NCBI RefSeq assembly: GCF_002287175.1
Contig: NZ_LMVM01000023.1
Span: 310,001-374,000 of the forward strand
Reading direction: 5' to 3'
Length of the DNA stretch: 64,000 nt
From: Methanobacterium bryantii
GTDB lineage: Archaea > Methanobacteriota > Methanobacteria > Methanobacteriales > Methanobacteriaceae
Made by a program: the position numbers and the translations under genes. Below are positions 51,463-60,427 of this stretch, piece by piece. How positions within the stretch are numbered: position 1 is the stretch's first letter; every line of letters begins with the position of its first letter. Under the pieces are notes generated by a model. It worked only from the letters and a program-made list of their open reading frames with translations. It had not been told where the DNA came from and ran no database searches.

Positions 51463-51861
51463 ATGGCTAATGAAATGACATGCGATAGCTTCTGTCCTGT
51501 AAGTAAAGCGTTAGTATTTATCAGTAAAAAATGGAGTATTGAAATAATTCGGGACATGTTCTTTGGTAAGAAACGTTTTAAAGAATTTAAAGAAGGCAAA
51601 CCTAATTTAAGCAACAAAGTTTTATCTGATTGTCTTAAAAATCTGGAAAATAACGGGATTATCCAAAAGAAAATAATTAATTCAACACCCATTTCTACAG
51701 AGTACTATTTAACTGAACGCGGGAAAGCATTAAATAAAGTCATATACGAACTAGCTGTTTTTGCTTTGGAAGACTGTGAAGATGACGAGTATAAAGAAGA
51801 ATCCACCCGTATAAGAATAAAACAGGATTTTAGGGAAACTTTACAGATAAATGATCAATGA
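51463..51861 (+). CDS. HxlR family winged-helix regulator
   Basis: 132 residues. The HxlR pattern is complete: Cys in the N-terminus (ETFC-like CDSFCPVSK), KKWSIEIIRDMFFGKKRF, then KVLSDCLKNLENNGIIQKK and the wing YYLTERGKAL. Regulators of this family often sense redox state or reactive electrophiles by the N-terminal Cys and repress a divergent oxidoreductase gene. That fits the adjacent FMN reductase. GGGTGA before the ATG. Confidence 0.9.
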   Translation: MANEMTCDSFCPVSKALVFISKKWSIEIIRDMFFGKKRFKEFKEGKPNLSNKVLSDCLKNLENNGIIQKKIINSTPISTEYYLTERGKALNKVIYELAVFALEDCEDDEYKEESTRIRIKQDFRETLQINDQ

Positions 51862-52005
51862 TTATAACGATGATTCAATGATTTCGCAGCTCAAACACGA
51901 GCATTCCCCAACCAAAGATTTTTGAAATGTTTTTACATGTCTCGAAAACAGTGTTTTCCCCGGCTTTTTCAAGGAAAATATGGGGCAGATCAACACACAA
52001 TGATA

Positions 52006-52044
52006 AAAGAAGAATTTCAGGGAAACTTTACAAATAGATGATTA
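52006..52044 (+). repeat. Copy of the HxlR gene tail
   Basis: Translates to KKNFRETLQIDD then stop, near-identical to KQDFRETLQINDQ at the end of the HxlR gene (51821-51861). The identical core is GGGAAACTTTACA. It has no upstream frame, so it is a duplicated fragment about 190 bases downstream of the original. Confidence 0.7.
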
Positions 52045-52077
52045 ACTACTGATTATCTAACTAAAAAGAGGTATATA

Positions 52078-52708
52078 TTGGCTAAAAACGACTTAATTTC
52101 AGAAATATCTGATAAAAATGTAGATGTAGACAAATTCGCTGAAATTGTAATTAATAACGAGTCCATACATCAGAGAATGATAAATCAGATGTTAAACAAC
52201 ATATATAATTGTATACTACCATTCATATAACGTTTAGCTAAAGCAACTGAATTAAATCCGGAATTATTCTATAACTACTGGATGATTTCGCTTCACTGTT
52301 AGATCACAAGAATTCGTATCATCGAGATTTTGGTCTACATAATGCTAATTTAACGAAGGTAGATAATGAAGGTAAATTTTCATCTGCATCTAAAAGTTAT
52401 TTTAAACGTATGAATGATGCCAAATTCATGCCTGCACGCCACTGCATCCAGAATACAGCAAAAATTCTGGCAAAAGAGAACTAACGGAAGATATTTTAGA
52501 TATTTTATTAAATATGGATGAATTATGTAATTTTTCCGGAAAACAAAAAGCTTTACTAAAATCCGATGTTATAGCTGTATTTGACAAATTTTACGAACAA
52601 ATAGACAGGAAAGAGAGGATAAATAAATTTGTCAAAGCTGAATTGGGCAGTATTAGCCCAAAAACTAAAAAAAGAGCCAGAGAATTCATTTCGAAGTATG
52701 AAATTTAA
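52078..52708 (+). pseudogene. HEAT-like helical repeat protein, degraded
   Basis: Starts at TTG 52078 after GAGGT. The frame reads LAKNDLISEISDKNV..., hits an in-frame TAA near 52228, continues in the same frame to YNYW, shifts by one base at TGG-ATGATTTC, continues as DFASLLDHKNSYHRDFGLHNA, then shifts again near ILAKEN / LTEDILDILL and runs to the end at 52708. Pieced together it resembles a conserved methanobacterial helical (HEAT-like) protein with W-DDFASLL and SPKTKKRAREF blocks. Two frameshifts and one stop make it a pseudogene. The final 64 residues still form an open frame with an ATG at 52514. Confidence 0.75.
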
Positions 52709-52737
52709 AAATTTTTAATTGAGTTTAAGGAGATTCT

Positions 52738-53433
52738 ATGAAAACATGGAATACAAAAAGTTGCACAATTTATCAACTTTTAGAAGGAAGAAGTAACTCT
52801 TTTTTAATCAATTCACAAAATAATTACATTCTGATTGATACTGGCCGTGCAAATTCATGGAAAAAATTAAGCAGCAAACTTGACGAAATTCTAGGTAAAA
52901 ATAAATTATCCGGTTTAATATTAACCCACGCTCATTTCGACCACGTGGAAAATACGGCTAAGATAAAGGAGAAATATAAATCCAGAATAATTGTTCATCA
53001 AAGCGAATTAGAATATATTATGCAAGGTAACAGCCCATTACCCAAGGGAAGTAACTTAGCCACAGGATTTATGGTTAATGTACTTGGAAAAAAGTTGCAA
53101 TCTAAATATCAATATGAAAAGGTTAATCCAGATATTATTGTAGGTGAAAAATATGATTTAATTGATTTTGGGTTCAATGCATATATTATACATACTCCCG
53201 GCCACTCAAAAGGATCTATGAGTATTATTATTGATAATGAAATTGCCGTTGTAGGTGATGCCATGTTTGGAGTTTTTGGAAATTCTATATACCCCCCTTT
53301 TGCTGATGATCCTGAAACTATGATTAAAAGCTGGAATAAATTAATCAATACTAATTGTGATTTGTTTTTACCGGGTCATGGGAAAGAAATCAGCCAAAAA
53401 TTATTGGAAAGCCAATATGAAAAGTATAAATAA
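52738..53433 (+). CDS. MBL-fold metallo-hydrolase
   Basis: 231 residues. Metal site THAHFDHVE (HxHxDH), later His in HTPGHSKGS and Asp in VGDAMFG, final GHGK. Single-domain beta-lactamase fold, likely two zinc or iron ions. Substrate unknown; family includes thioesterases and glyoxalase II. GGAG six bases before the ATG. Confidence 0.88.
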   Translation: MKTWNTKSCTIYQLLEGRSNSFLINSQNNYILIDTGRANSWKKLSSKLDEILGKNKLSGLILTHAHFDHVENTAKIKEKYKSRIIVHQSELEYIMQGNSPLPKGSNLATGFMVNVLGKKLQSKYQYEKVNPDIIVGEKYDLIDFGFNAYIIHTPGHSKGSMSIIIDNEIAVVGDAMFGVFGNSIYPPFADDPETMIKSWNKLINTNCDLFLPGHGKEISQKLLESQYEKYK

Positions 53434-53508
53434 AAATTATAAACGCAACAAATATTAATGTATTAAGTTAAGATAGAATACCATCATTTAAGGTTTGTAG
53501 GTGTCCCA

Positions 53509-54567
53509 ATGATTTCTAATCTTAAAAAAATGTCATTTTCAACGGTAATTCCACTTATAATAATATTAACACTTCTTTCTCTTGGAATTTTAATTCCAAT
53601 AATTTCTATGGTGATTTTTGGAGCTATTTTAGCCTATTACGTCAGGTACATATCCAAAAAAATCAGACCTTATGTTAAATACAATACTCTATCTGTTTTT
53701 TTGGGAATGATTATACTTGCCATCCCGGTTATTTTGCTGTTATATTTCACATTCAGTCAATTTTTAAGTATTGCCGGATCCTTTTTCGGATCGCTTCAAC
53801 AGGCAGCTACAGGCAATTCTACAATGAATCTACCTCAAATAACTGATGCTGTACAGAATCTCGGCCTTCCGGGCAACATTTCACATGGCATTGATGAAAC
53901 TATAAAATCATCCATCACTCAATTTATATCTTACATTGCTAAATTAGCAGTCGATTTAGTGAGTTCCCTTCCAGGCATTGCTGCACAGCTCCTTATACTG
54001 ATCTTTTCGATATTTTACTTTGCCCGTGATGGAGACAAAGTAATGGCATATATAACAGATATCATCCCCGATAAGGACAAAGAATTCTACCAGCAGATAT
54101 TTAACAGTGCCGATGATGTTCTCAAAAGTATTATAGTTGGTAATGTTATCCCTGCAGCTATCCTTGGTGTGCTGTCTGGAATCCTGTATTTCTTCCTCGG
54201 ATATCCTTATGCAGTATTACTAGCCATTATAAGTGGAATAGCAATGTTTATACCCATTATTGGCCCATGGATAGTCTATGGAATCCTTGGAGTTTTCAGT
54301 GTCCTTTTAGGGAACACTTTTCAGGGAATTATGGTCATTTTCTTCGGCTGGATAATCGAAACTTCAACCGACTTTTATATCCGGCCCAGAATTTCAGTTC
54401 AATACTCAGAAGTTCATCCGCTGGTCTTTTTACTTGGATTTATTTATGGAGCGGTGACAATGGGCATTCCAGGCTTATTTATAGGGCCTTTGATACTGGG
54501 AATTACTTATGCAGCTTTTAAAATTTATCGAAAAGAAAAAGTGAAGTCAAAAAACACCCAAAATTAA
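53509..54567 (+). CDS. AI-2E family transporter
   Basis: 352 residues, eight membrane helices. N-terminal pair of helices, a long soluble loop with Ser/Gly, then the C-terminal conserved helices with LGYPYAVLLAIISGIAMFIPIIGP (parts) and PRISVQYSEVHPLVFLLG. Members include Na+/H+ exchangers and exporters of small molecules; AI-2 transport is not implied in a methanogen. GGTG five bases before the ATG. Confidence 0.88.
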   Translation: MISNLKKMSFSTVIPLIIILTLLSLGILIPIISMVIFGAILAYYVRYISKKIRPYVKYNTLSVFLGMIILAIPVILLLYFTFSQFLSIAGSFFGSLQQAATGNSTMNLPQITDAVQNLGLPGNISHGIDETIKSSITQFISYIAKLAVDLVSSLPGIAAQLLILIFSIFYFARDGDKVMAYITDIIPDKDKEFYQQIFNSADDVLKSIIVGNVIPAAILGVLSGILYFFLGYPYAVLLAIISGIAMFIPIIGPWIVYGILGVFSVLLGNTFQGIMVIFFGWIIETSTDFYIRPRISVQYSEVHPLVFLLGFIYGAVTMGIPGLFIGPLILGITYAAFKIYRKEKVKSKNTQN

Positions 54568-54606
54568 AACTATTTTTTAGTTTTGAAAATGGTCAATTGT
54601 CATCTT

Positions 54607-55365
54607 TTATTCCATCTTTAAACTGGCAACATATTCATGTCCCTTAAGCATTTTCATTTTTACTGTTTTATCAAATATAATTTCAGCTTTCTTACCAAAA
54701 TGCTCTGCTGCAATCTGCAAGTGGCAGATAGCAATGCCTACATCTATAGGAATGTATTTTTTTGTGAACCGTTTAATGAAACCAGGCTCAACACTGTAAA
54801 CATGAATTAAATTTTTATTACCAGTAAAAAACCATGGCTGACTGTTAGTTGCAGATGGAGCAATACGTGCCGCTTCCAGTAGTTCGTCTGCGCCAGCTAT
54901 GTCAGTTATTTCACCAATAGATTTTCTTTTAAACTCTGAAACACTGCTTCTGTGCAATGATCTGGGATCTTTAGGTTTTCCAAAGGCTATGAAAATTACA
55001 AAGTCGAGGTTGGAACTCCCCAATAATTCTTTAGTAGGGGATGGAATTCCCTGCCAGCAGCTGCCTAAACCATTAGCTGAAAAAAACAAATCAGCCTGTT
55101 GCAGCATATAACCTATATTGGTTAAATAACCTTCTTTAACCTCTGAAAACACCGCTATATAATGTGGTGCTTCTTTCATCATTCTTCTTTTAACATAATC
55201 AGGCGATATGATCTTCAATTCAGTTTTAATATCATCATAGATAGGTTTTAATGAATTGAGATACCCTGAAATTTCTTTAAGTCTAGCATCGTCAAGAGGA
55301 GTTAAATCATAATTTCTAATTGATTTCCTCTTGAATATGTGGGAGTAAAATTCAGTTTTTTCCAT
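54607..55365 (-). CDS. Nitroreductase family protein (TM1586-like), second copy
   Basis: 252 residues; same two-half layout as the gene at 29909-30691: RKSIRNYDLTPLDDARL, GYMLQQADLFF, GSCWQGIPSPT and EAARIAPSATNSQPWFF. FMN-dependent reductase likely. GGTG six bases before the ATG. The two copies share about 55 percent of residues by eye. Confidence 0.85.
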   Translation of the reverse strand: MEKTEFYSHIFKRKSIRNYDLTPLDDARLKEISGYLNSLKPIYDDIKTELKIISPDYVKRRMMKEAPHYIAVFSEVKEGYLTNIGYMLQQADLFFSANGLGSCWQGIPSPTKELLGSSNLDFVIFIAFGKPKDPRSLHRSSVSEFKRKSIGEITDIAGADELLEAARIAPSATNSQPWFFTGNKNLIHVYSVEPGFIKRFTKKYIPIDVGIAICHLQIAAEHFGKKAEIIFDKTVKMKMLKGHEYVASLKME

Positions 55366-55502
55366 TTTTACACCTTAATAATATTTTCGCCATAATATCA
55401 TTTATAAACATCGTTTATCCAATATTAGTTTATAGAATCTAATTTTAGGCTTTAAATTTCCATTATTATTAATTATTTTATTATTTTTTTAAAAGTTAAC
55501 AA

Positions 55503-55552
55503 ACTATCTAAATAGATAACTAAAAAAGGATAAATATAACTATTTAAATAGT
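55503..55552. promoter_or_regulatory. Two operator-like palindromes before the RHH gene
   Basis: ACTATTTAAATAGT (55539-55552) is a perfect 14-base palindrome. ACTATCTAAATAGA (55503-55516) is the same site with two changes, 36 bases upstream. They lie 35-85 bases before the start of a ribbon-helix-helix gene, whose family commonly binds its own promoter. Confidence 0.55.
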
Positions 55553-55586
55553 AATATATATTGTTAAAATAGTATGAGTAGATTGT

Positions 55587-55748
55587 ATGGCAGATAACGA
55601 AATCGTGCAAATTGCAATGAGGGCAGAAGTAGATCTTAAAAATGAAATTAAAATAATGGCCATCAAAAAAGGAATAACGATGAATGATCTTCTTATTAGG
55701 TATGTTAAGGATGGAATAGAGAGGGATAAGCGAGAAGAAAATGGATAA
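55587..55748 (+). CDS. Ribbon-helix-helix (CopG/Arc-type) DNA-binding protein
   Basis: 53 residues. One beta strand (IVQIAMRAEVD) is followed by two helices (LKNEIKIMAIKKG and TMNDLLIRYVKDGIERDK), the classic MetJ/Arc fold with a Gly-Ile-Thr turn (KKGITMNDLL). No toxin partner is apparent next to it. It has its own spacer and a perfect palindrome upstream, suggesting autoregulation. The ATG at 55587 is the only sensible start. Confidence 0.75.
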   Translation: MADNEIVQIAMRAEVDLKNEIKIMAIKKGITMNDLLIRYVKDGIERDKREENG

Positions 55749-55776
55749 TTTTAAATTTCACCTAAGTTATAGCAGA

Positions 55777-58101
55777 TTAAATCCTATCTTTATATTCTAA
55801 TTCCCCAAATGTAATCCTAAATTCAGTTCCAGCAGTCTTATCCACTTCTAAATTTCCTTTTAATTGATTTACGAGGATTGTTACCATTTTTAAGCCAAGA
55901 GTTTCAACATTTTCCATATCAAGATCTTCAGGTAATCCCACCCCATTATCAGATACAACAAGTTTCAAGTTATCCTTCTGCAGTTTTTTGAGTCCAACTT
56001 TTACTATATCTTCATTATTAGGGCATGGAAATGCATATTTAAGACTGTTAGTTACAAGCTCATTAATAATTAAACCACAAGGTATAGCTGTATCAATATC
56101 CATCTCTAAATTATCCATATCTATTTTTAGATCGATAGTTCCTTTTTTAACTCCATAAGAATAAAATAGATCAGAAACAAGACTTTCTATGTATTCTTTA
56201 AAGTTTATATCCTTAAGATCTTCAGATTGATACAGCTTTTCATGGACCATCGCCATAGTTTTAACCCGATTCTGGCTTTCCTTCAGGACACTTATAGATT
56301 CTTCTCCCTCTACACACCGGGTTTGCAGGTTGAGCAAACTTGATATGATCTGAAGGTTATTCTTCACCCTATGGTGAATTTCTCTTAAAAGTACCTCTTT
56401 TTCCATTAAAGACTCTTTAATTTTATTTTCAGCTATTTTGTTATCGGTAATATCTAAAAGAGATATCAAACTTTTCTTAGTTCCCGGAATTATAGCAACA
56501 GTTGCGAATATATCTTTAATCCTGCCATGCCTATCAACAAATTTTAATTCATAGTTTCTTGGAGCTAAATTAGGGTCAATACGCCTTATATTATGATATT
56601 CTTCTATTTTATCTTTGTAATCAGAGGCAACAAATTCTTTCCAGCTTTTTTTACCCTCTATTTCTTCTTTTGAATATTCATAAAGTTTTTCAAATTCTGC
56701 ATTTACAAGGGATATTGTAGTATCTTCCTCAATTATAATTGTCGCAGTTCCAGTATTTTCAAATATAGTCCTGTAATATGCCTCCGATCTTTTAATTCGC
56801 TTTTCTGCTTTTTTACGATCGCTAATATCTTTGGAAACCCCTATAACTCCAATCATTTTACCATTTGCATCATGCATTATTGTTTCCCTTACATCCACAT
56901 ACACTTTAGAACCATCTTTTCTTTTACCTTCCCATTCCCCATTATATTCGCCAAATTTCAATATTCCTTCTAAATCAGGTTTAAAGTAACGTTTGTTCCT
57001 ATTTAAATACAGCATTTCAATATTTTTATCAATTATTTCTTCTTCCAGGTAGCCATAAATTGTTTCTGCTCCCTTATTCCAGTAAATAATTCTTCCCTGA
57101 ACATCATATACAATTACACAATCCCGGACATTAGTTAAAATATTTGCCTGAAACTGCAGCATATTTTCTGTCCTTTTACGTTCTATGACAGGGTGCGTAG
57201 TAACAACAACACCATCTATTCCTGGAACACCTATTAAATTCTGAAATACAGATTCTACAGGAATATATTCACCATCTGCTCTTCTAATCCTAAATTCTGT
57301 TGGAATCTCGGGATTTCGTTTTTCATAAACTTCGCATAAATTCATTTTTACTCTTTCTAGATCGTCAGGATGAACAAAGTTCAGAGGGTTTTTTCCTATA
57401 AAATATCCCTCAAGATAACCAAGAATACGTTTTGATGATGGAGAATCAAATATAATACGCCCACCCTTATCAAGTATGCGGATTAAATCACTGGAATTAT
57501 TAATTAAAGAGTGGAACCTTTCTTCACTTTCCTGTAAAACCAGTTTGCTGTCCAGTAATCTTTTCTTCTCCAGGCCCATTTCACCAATAACACTTGCCAG
57601 GTTTGTAAGAAAACTCATGGCTTTTTCAATAAACTCTTCAGAGAACACATCGACTTTAGATAGTGCATCCAAATATTCATCTTCATCAAACCCATATTTA
57701 TGTGCCTGTTGCCTGAAAAATTCCATATTTGGAGGTTTAAAGAAAAATTGGCCTGTAAAAAGGTTAGCTAAATGTTCACCTTCAATATAAATTGGCACAG
57801 CTATGTCCACAAGGCCATTAAGACATATATGGCTGGATTGTTTTTCACCGGCCTTTAATTTGTCACAAATTTTAGTACCGCTTTCTATACACTTTTTAAG
57901 GGTTTCAGGATGTTTACGGTGGAAATTTAAACAAATATCCTGCCAGCCTATAGCAACAGAACCGTCCCTAGACTCAAAAACATTTCCATCCAAATCTTCT
58001 AAAGCAGATATAACTCCGGTTAATTCATAAAAACTAGTTAATAGCTCCTTAATCTTATCTATATCCACCAGATCTGTGAAAGAATAATTGTTAGACGTCA
58101 T
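55777..58101 (-). CDS. PocR-PAS histidine kinase (HisKA_2 type)
   Basis: 774 residues, no membrane helix. Order: PocR ligand-binding domain (about 8-185: CLNFHRKHPETLKKC, GLVDIAVPIYIEGEHLANLFTGQF in parts), three PAS domains (about 195-310, 320-435 and 445-555), then HisKA_2 with phospho-acceptor His in IHHRVKNNLQIIS and a HATPase with NELVTNSLKYAF and DNGVGLPE. PocR domains in bacteria sense small aliphatic compounds. No regulator nearby. It differs from the other two kinases of this window by its kinase type. Confidence 0.9.
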   Translation of the reverse strand: MTSNNYSFTDLVDIDKIKELLTSFYELTGVISALEDLDGNVFESRDGSVAIGWQDICLNFHRKHPETLKKCIESGTKICDKLKAGEKQSSHICLNGLVDIAVPIYIEGEHLANLFTGQFFFKPPNMEFFRQQAHKYGFDEDEYLDALSKVDVFSEEFIEKAMSFLTNLASVIGEMGLEKKRLLDSKLVLQESEERFHSLINNSSDLIRILDKGGRIIFDSPSSKRILGYLEGYFIGKNPLNFVHPDDLERVKMNLCEVYEKRNPEIPTEFRIRRADGEYIPVESVFQNLIGVPGIDGVVVTTHPVIERKRTENMLQFQANILTNVRDCVIVYDVQGRIIYWNKGAETIYGYLEEEIIDKNIEMLYLNRNKRYFKPDLEGILKFGEYNGEWEGKRKDGSKVYVDVRETIMHDANGKMIGVIGVSKDISDRKKAEKRIKRSEAYYRTIFENTGTATIIIEEDTTISLVNAEFEKLYEYSKEEIEGKKSWKEFVASDYKDKIEEYHNIRRIDPNLAPRNYELKFVDRHGRIKDIFATVAIIPGTKKSLISLLDITDNKIAENKIKESLMEKEVLLREIHHRVKNNLQIISSLLNLQTRCVEGEESISVLKESQNRVKTMAMVHEKLYQSEDLKDINFKEYIESLVSDLFYSYGVKKGTIDLKIDMDNLEMDIDTAIPCGLIINELVTNSLKYAFPCPNNEDIVKVGLKKLQKDNLKLVVSDNGVGLPEDLDMENVETLGLKMVTILVNQLKGNLEVDKTAGTEFRITFGELEYKDRI

Positions 58102-58239
58102 TAATTTAACCAGATATATTCTGTCACTGCAATGATTTAAATTTAATTCAATAATTTAATCATAAATTGAAGATAATATACAAAAAAGAAACTTCAACCA
58201 TTATACCCAAATAATATAACTGAATAAGTAGGGAACATT

Positions 58240-58500
58240 ATGGAATCAAATATCAAGCTTGAAAAACTTAAAAAAGCTCTCAAACATAGAAATTGTACTG
58301 TAAAAAAGCATTCTAATGTTATGGAAATTACATTTGAAAATGAAGGAGATGCGAACTGGTTTGAAAGTATTTTTGAGTACTATCAAAGAGAATCTGCAGT
58401 ATGCTGCCTAATGCCAATAAGGCCAAAAAATGCCCCTTCTAAATTCATATTCAATGTTAAAGACCTGGATAAATTCATTGAACTCATAAAAGAAGATTAA
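58240..58500 (+). CDS. Conserved small protein, unknown
   Basis: 86 residues, alpha/beta, no membrane segment. Two Cys occur next to each other (SAVCCLMPIRPKN). The frame is followed after 23 bases by the flavin reductase gene, so the two may be co-transcribed, which is the only hint of a role. GGG before the ATG. Confidence 0.6.
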   Translation: MESNIKLEKLKKALKHRNCTVKKHSNVMEITFENEGDANWFESIFEYYQRESAVCCLMPIRPKNAPSKFIFNVKDLDKFIELIKED

Positions 58501-58523
58501 ATTAAATAATTTGGAGAAAAAAT

Positions 58524-59123
58524 ATGAAAGAAAGCATTGGACCAAGAACTCTAGGTTTCCCTACACCTGTCTTTATAGTGGGCTCATATGACGACAAAGG
58601 AAAACCCAATATAATGAATGCTGCCGCTGCAGGTATGTGCTGCCTTGTACCTCCCTGCATATACGTGTCTCTGCGTGAAGCAACTTACACTTACCATAAT
58701 ATCATGAAAAGGAAAGCATTTACTGTAAGTATTCCCCCTGAAAAATATGTTGTAGAAGCCGATTATTTTGGACTTACTTCTGGAAAAAAAGCAGATAAAT
58801 TTGAAGTATCTGGTTTAACTCCAGTTGAAAGCGAACTGGTTGATGCACCTTATGTTAATGAATTTCCAGTGATACTGGAGTGTAAACTAAAAGAAACTGT
58901 CAATTTAGGATCCCACAACATGTTTATCGGAGAGGTTCTGGATTTAAAAGTAGATAAAGAAGTTTTAATTGACATAACATCCAAATCAGGGAAAAAATTG
59001 AACAGAATAGACCCTGAAAAGTTTTTACCTCTTATTTTCGATTTGTCTACTCGAAATTACTATAAACTTGGTGAAAAAATAGGCGATGGGTTTTCAGACG
59101 GCTCAAAATTGTTAAAAAAATAA
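58524..59123 (+). CDS. Flavin reductase family protein (FMN-binding split barrel)
   Basis: 199 residues. FMN split-barrel marks: GPRTLGFPTPVFIVGSYD (in parts TLGFPTPVFIV), NIMNAAAAGMCC, and KRKAFTVSIPP. Gene products reduce flavin or carry FMN as electron carriers. GGAG eight bases before the ATG. Its stop is 18 bases from that of the convergent aldo-keto reductase gene. Confidence 0.88.
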   Translation: MKESIGPRTLGFPTPVFIVGSYDDKGKPNIMNAAAAGMCCLVPPCIYVSLREATYTYHNIMKRKAFTVSIPPEKYVVEADYFGLTSGKKADKFEVSGLTPVESELVDAPYVNEFPVILECKLKETVNLGSHNMFIGEVLDLKVDKEVLIDITSKSGKKLNRIDPEKFLPLIFDLSTRNYYKLGEKIGDGFSDGSKLLKK

Positions 59124-59140
59124 ATAAAAATTTGATTTTT

Positions 59141-60367
59141 CTAAAACCTTGAGCTTAAAGACATGAAAGCTCTAAAAACAGGTAAAATTACTGCTTTTCC
59201 AATTTTCAGTTTATACTTAAATCCTCTTCCACCCATTTCCTTTGAAACTACTCCTAAAAGTTCTGGAATATCTAGTTTTTGAGGGCACGCCTTTAAACAT
59301 TTTCCGCAGCCATTACAAAGTCCAGCATGAACCTCACCATCACCCATAATGCCTCCTAACTGGCCTAAATAAAGGAAAGAAGCTCTAACTCCTTCATTGA
59401 ACATGTATTTATGATTGTAAATTTCAAAGCACATGGGAATGTTGACGCCCCTTGGGCAAGGCATACAGTAGCCGCATCCAGTACAGTCAATTTTCATAAG
59501 TTCTTCATAGACGTCTTTAACTTCAGTGTAAAGTTTTAATTCATCTTCAGTGAGTGAATTTGGTAAAACTTCATTTGCAACTTTTATATTCTCTTTAACG
59601 TGCTTTTCCTCACCCATTCCAGATATAACACATGTAACTTCCGGATGGTTCAAGACCCACCTCAATGCCCAATCTGCAGGGCTCCTTTTGACATCAGATT
59701 TGCCCCATATTTTATCTACATTCTCTGGCACTTCTCCAGCAAGAATTCCACCTTTTAAAGGTTCCATGATGAAAACTGCAATTCTTTTTGAGTGGGCATA
59801 TTTTAAACCTTCAGTACCTGCCTGATTAGTTTCATCTAAATAGTTATACTGAATTAAACATGCATCCCAATCATATGCATCTACAATCTCTTTAAATGAG
59901 TTAACATTATCATGGAATGAAAAGCCGATGTTTTTTATTTTTCCCTTTGCTTTGGCATCTTCTAAAAATTCAAAAACTCCAATTTCTTTTAGTTTTTCAA
60001 AGCTGCCTTTACCTAATGAATGAATCAAATAATAATCAATATAATCTGTCTGAAGTTTTTCGAGCTGTATTTCAAGATATTTTTCCATATCCTCATATTT
60101 TTTAATGAACCATGACGGCATTTTCGTGCAGAGCTTTACCTTCTCTCGGCATTCACCCTGCAGTATCTCTCCTAAAAATGATTCGCTTGCTCCCCCATGA
60201 TAAGGATATGCCGTATCAATAAAATTTACTCCATTGTCTATTGAATCATAAACCAGCTTTTTAGCGCTTTCTTTATCAATCCTACCTGTTTTTGTAGGAA
60301 GTCTCATTGCACCAAATCCCAGTGCTGATATTTTATCGCCATTTTTCTCAATTTCTCTCATCTGCAT
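59141..60367 (-). CDS. Aldo-keto reductase with C-terminal 4Fe-4S domain
   Basis: 408 residues. N-terminal AKR barrel: GFGAMRLPTK, catalytic residues in FIDTAYPYHGGASE (Asp/Tyr), KLCTKMPSW (Lys) and YLIHSLG (His). C-terminal two Cys groups: CTGCGYCMPCPRGVNIP and CNGCGKCLKACPQ, each suited to a [4Fe-4S] cluster. Such fused enzymes occur widely in anaerobes and take electrons from ferredoxin rather than NAD(P)H. Divergent order to nothing; the TetR gene is directly upstream on the same strand (60 bases). GGGAG seven bases before the ATG. Confidence 0.9.
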   Translation of the reverse strand: MQMREIEKNGDKISALGFGAMRLPTKTGRIDKESAKKLVYDSIDNGVNFIDTAYPYHGGASESFLGEILQGECREKVKLCTKMPSWFIKKYEDMEKYLEIQLEKLQTDYIDYYLIHSLGKGSFEKLKEIGVFEFLEDAKAKGKIKNIGFSFHDNVNSFKEIVDAYDWDACLIQYNYLDETNQAGTEGLKYAHSKRIAVFIMEPLKGGILAGEVPENVDKIWGKSDVKRSPADWALRWVLNHPEVTCVISGMGEEKHVKENIKVANEVLPNSLTEDELKLYTEVKDVYEELMKIDCTGCGYCMPCPRGVNIPMCFEIYNHKYMFNEGVRASFLYLGQLGGIMGDGEVHAGLCNGCGKCLKACPQKLDIPELLGVVSKEMGGRGFKYKLKIGKAVILPVFRAFMSLSSRF

Positions 60368-60389
60368 TTAACTACTCCCATCTATCGAT

Positions 60390-60403
60390 TGACCTGTCAG
60401 TCT
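60390..60403. promoter_or_regulatory. TetR operator candidate before aldo-keto reductase
   Basis: TGACCTGTCAGTCT. Its reverse complement AGACTGACAGGTCA matches the site at 61018-61031 (AGACTGATTAGTCA) at 11 of 14 positions, with both outer arms alike. It lies 23 bases before the ATG of the aldo-keto reductase gene. Confidence 0.55.
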
Positions 60404-60427
60404 AATAATTAAATATATTGAATTTTA

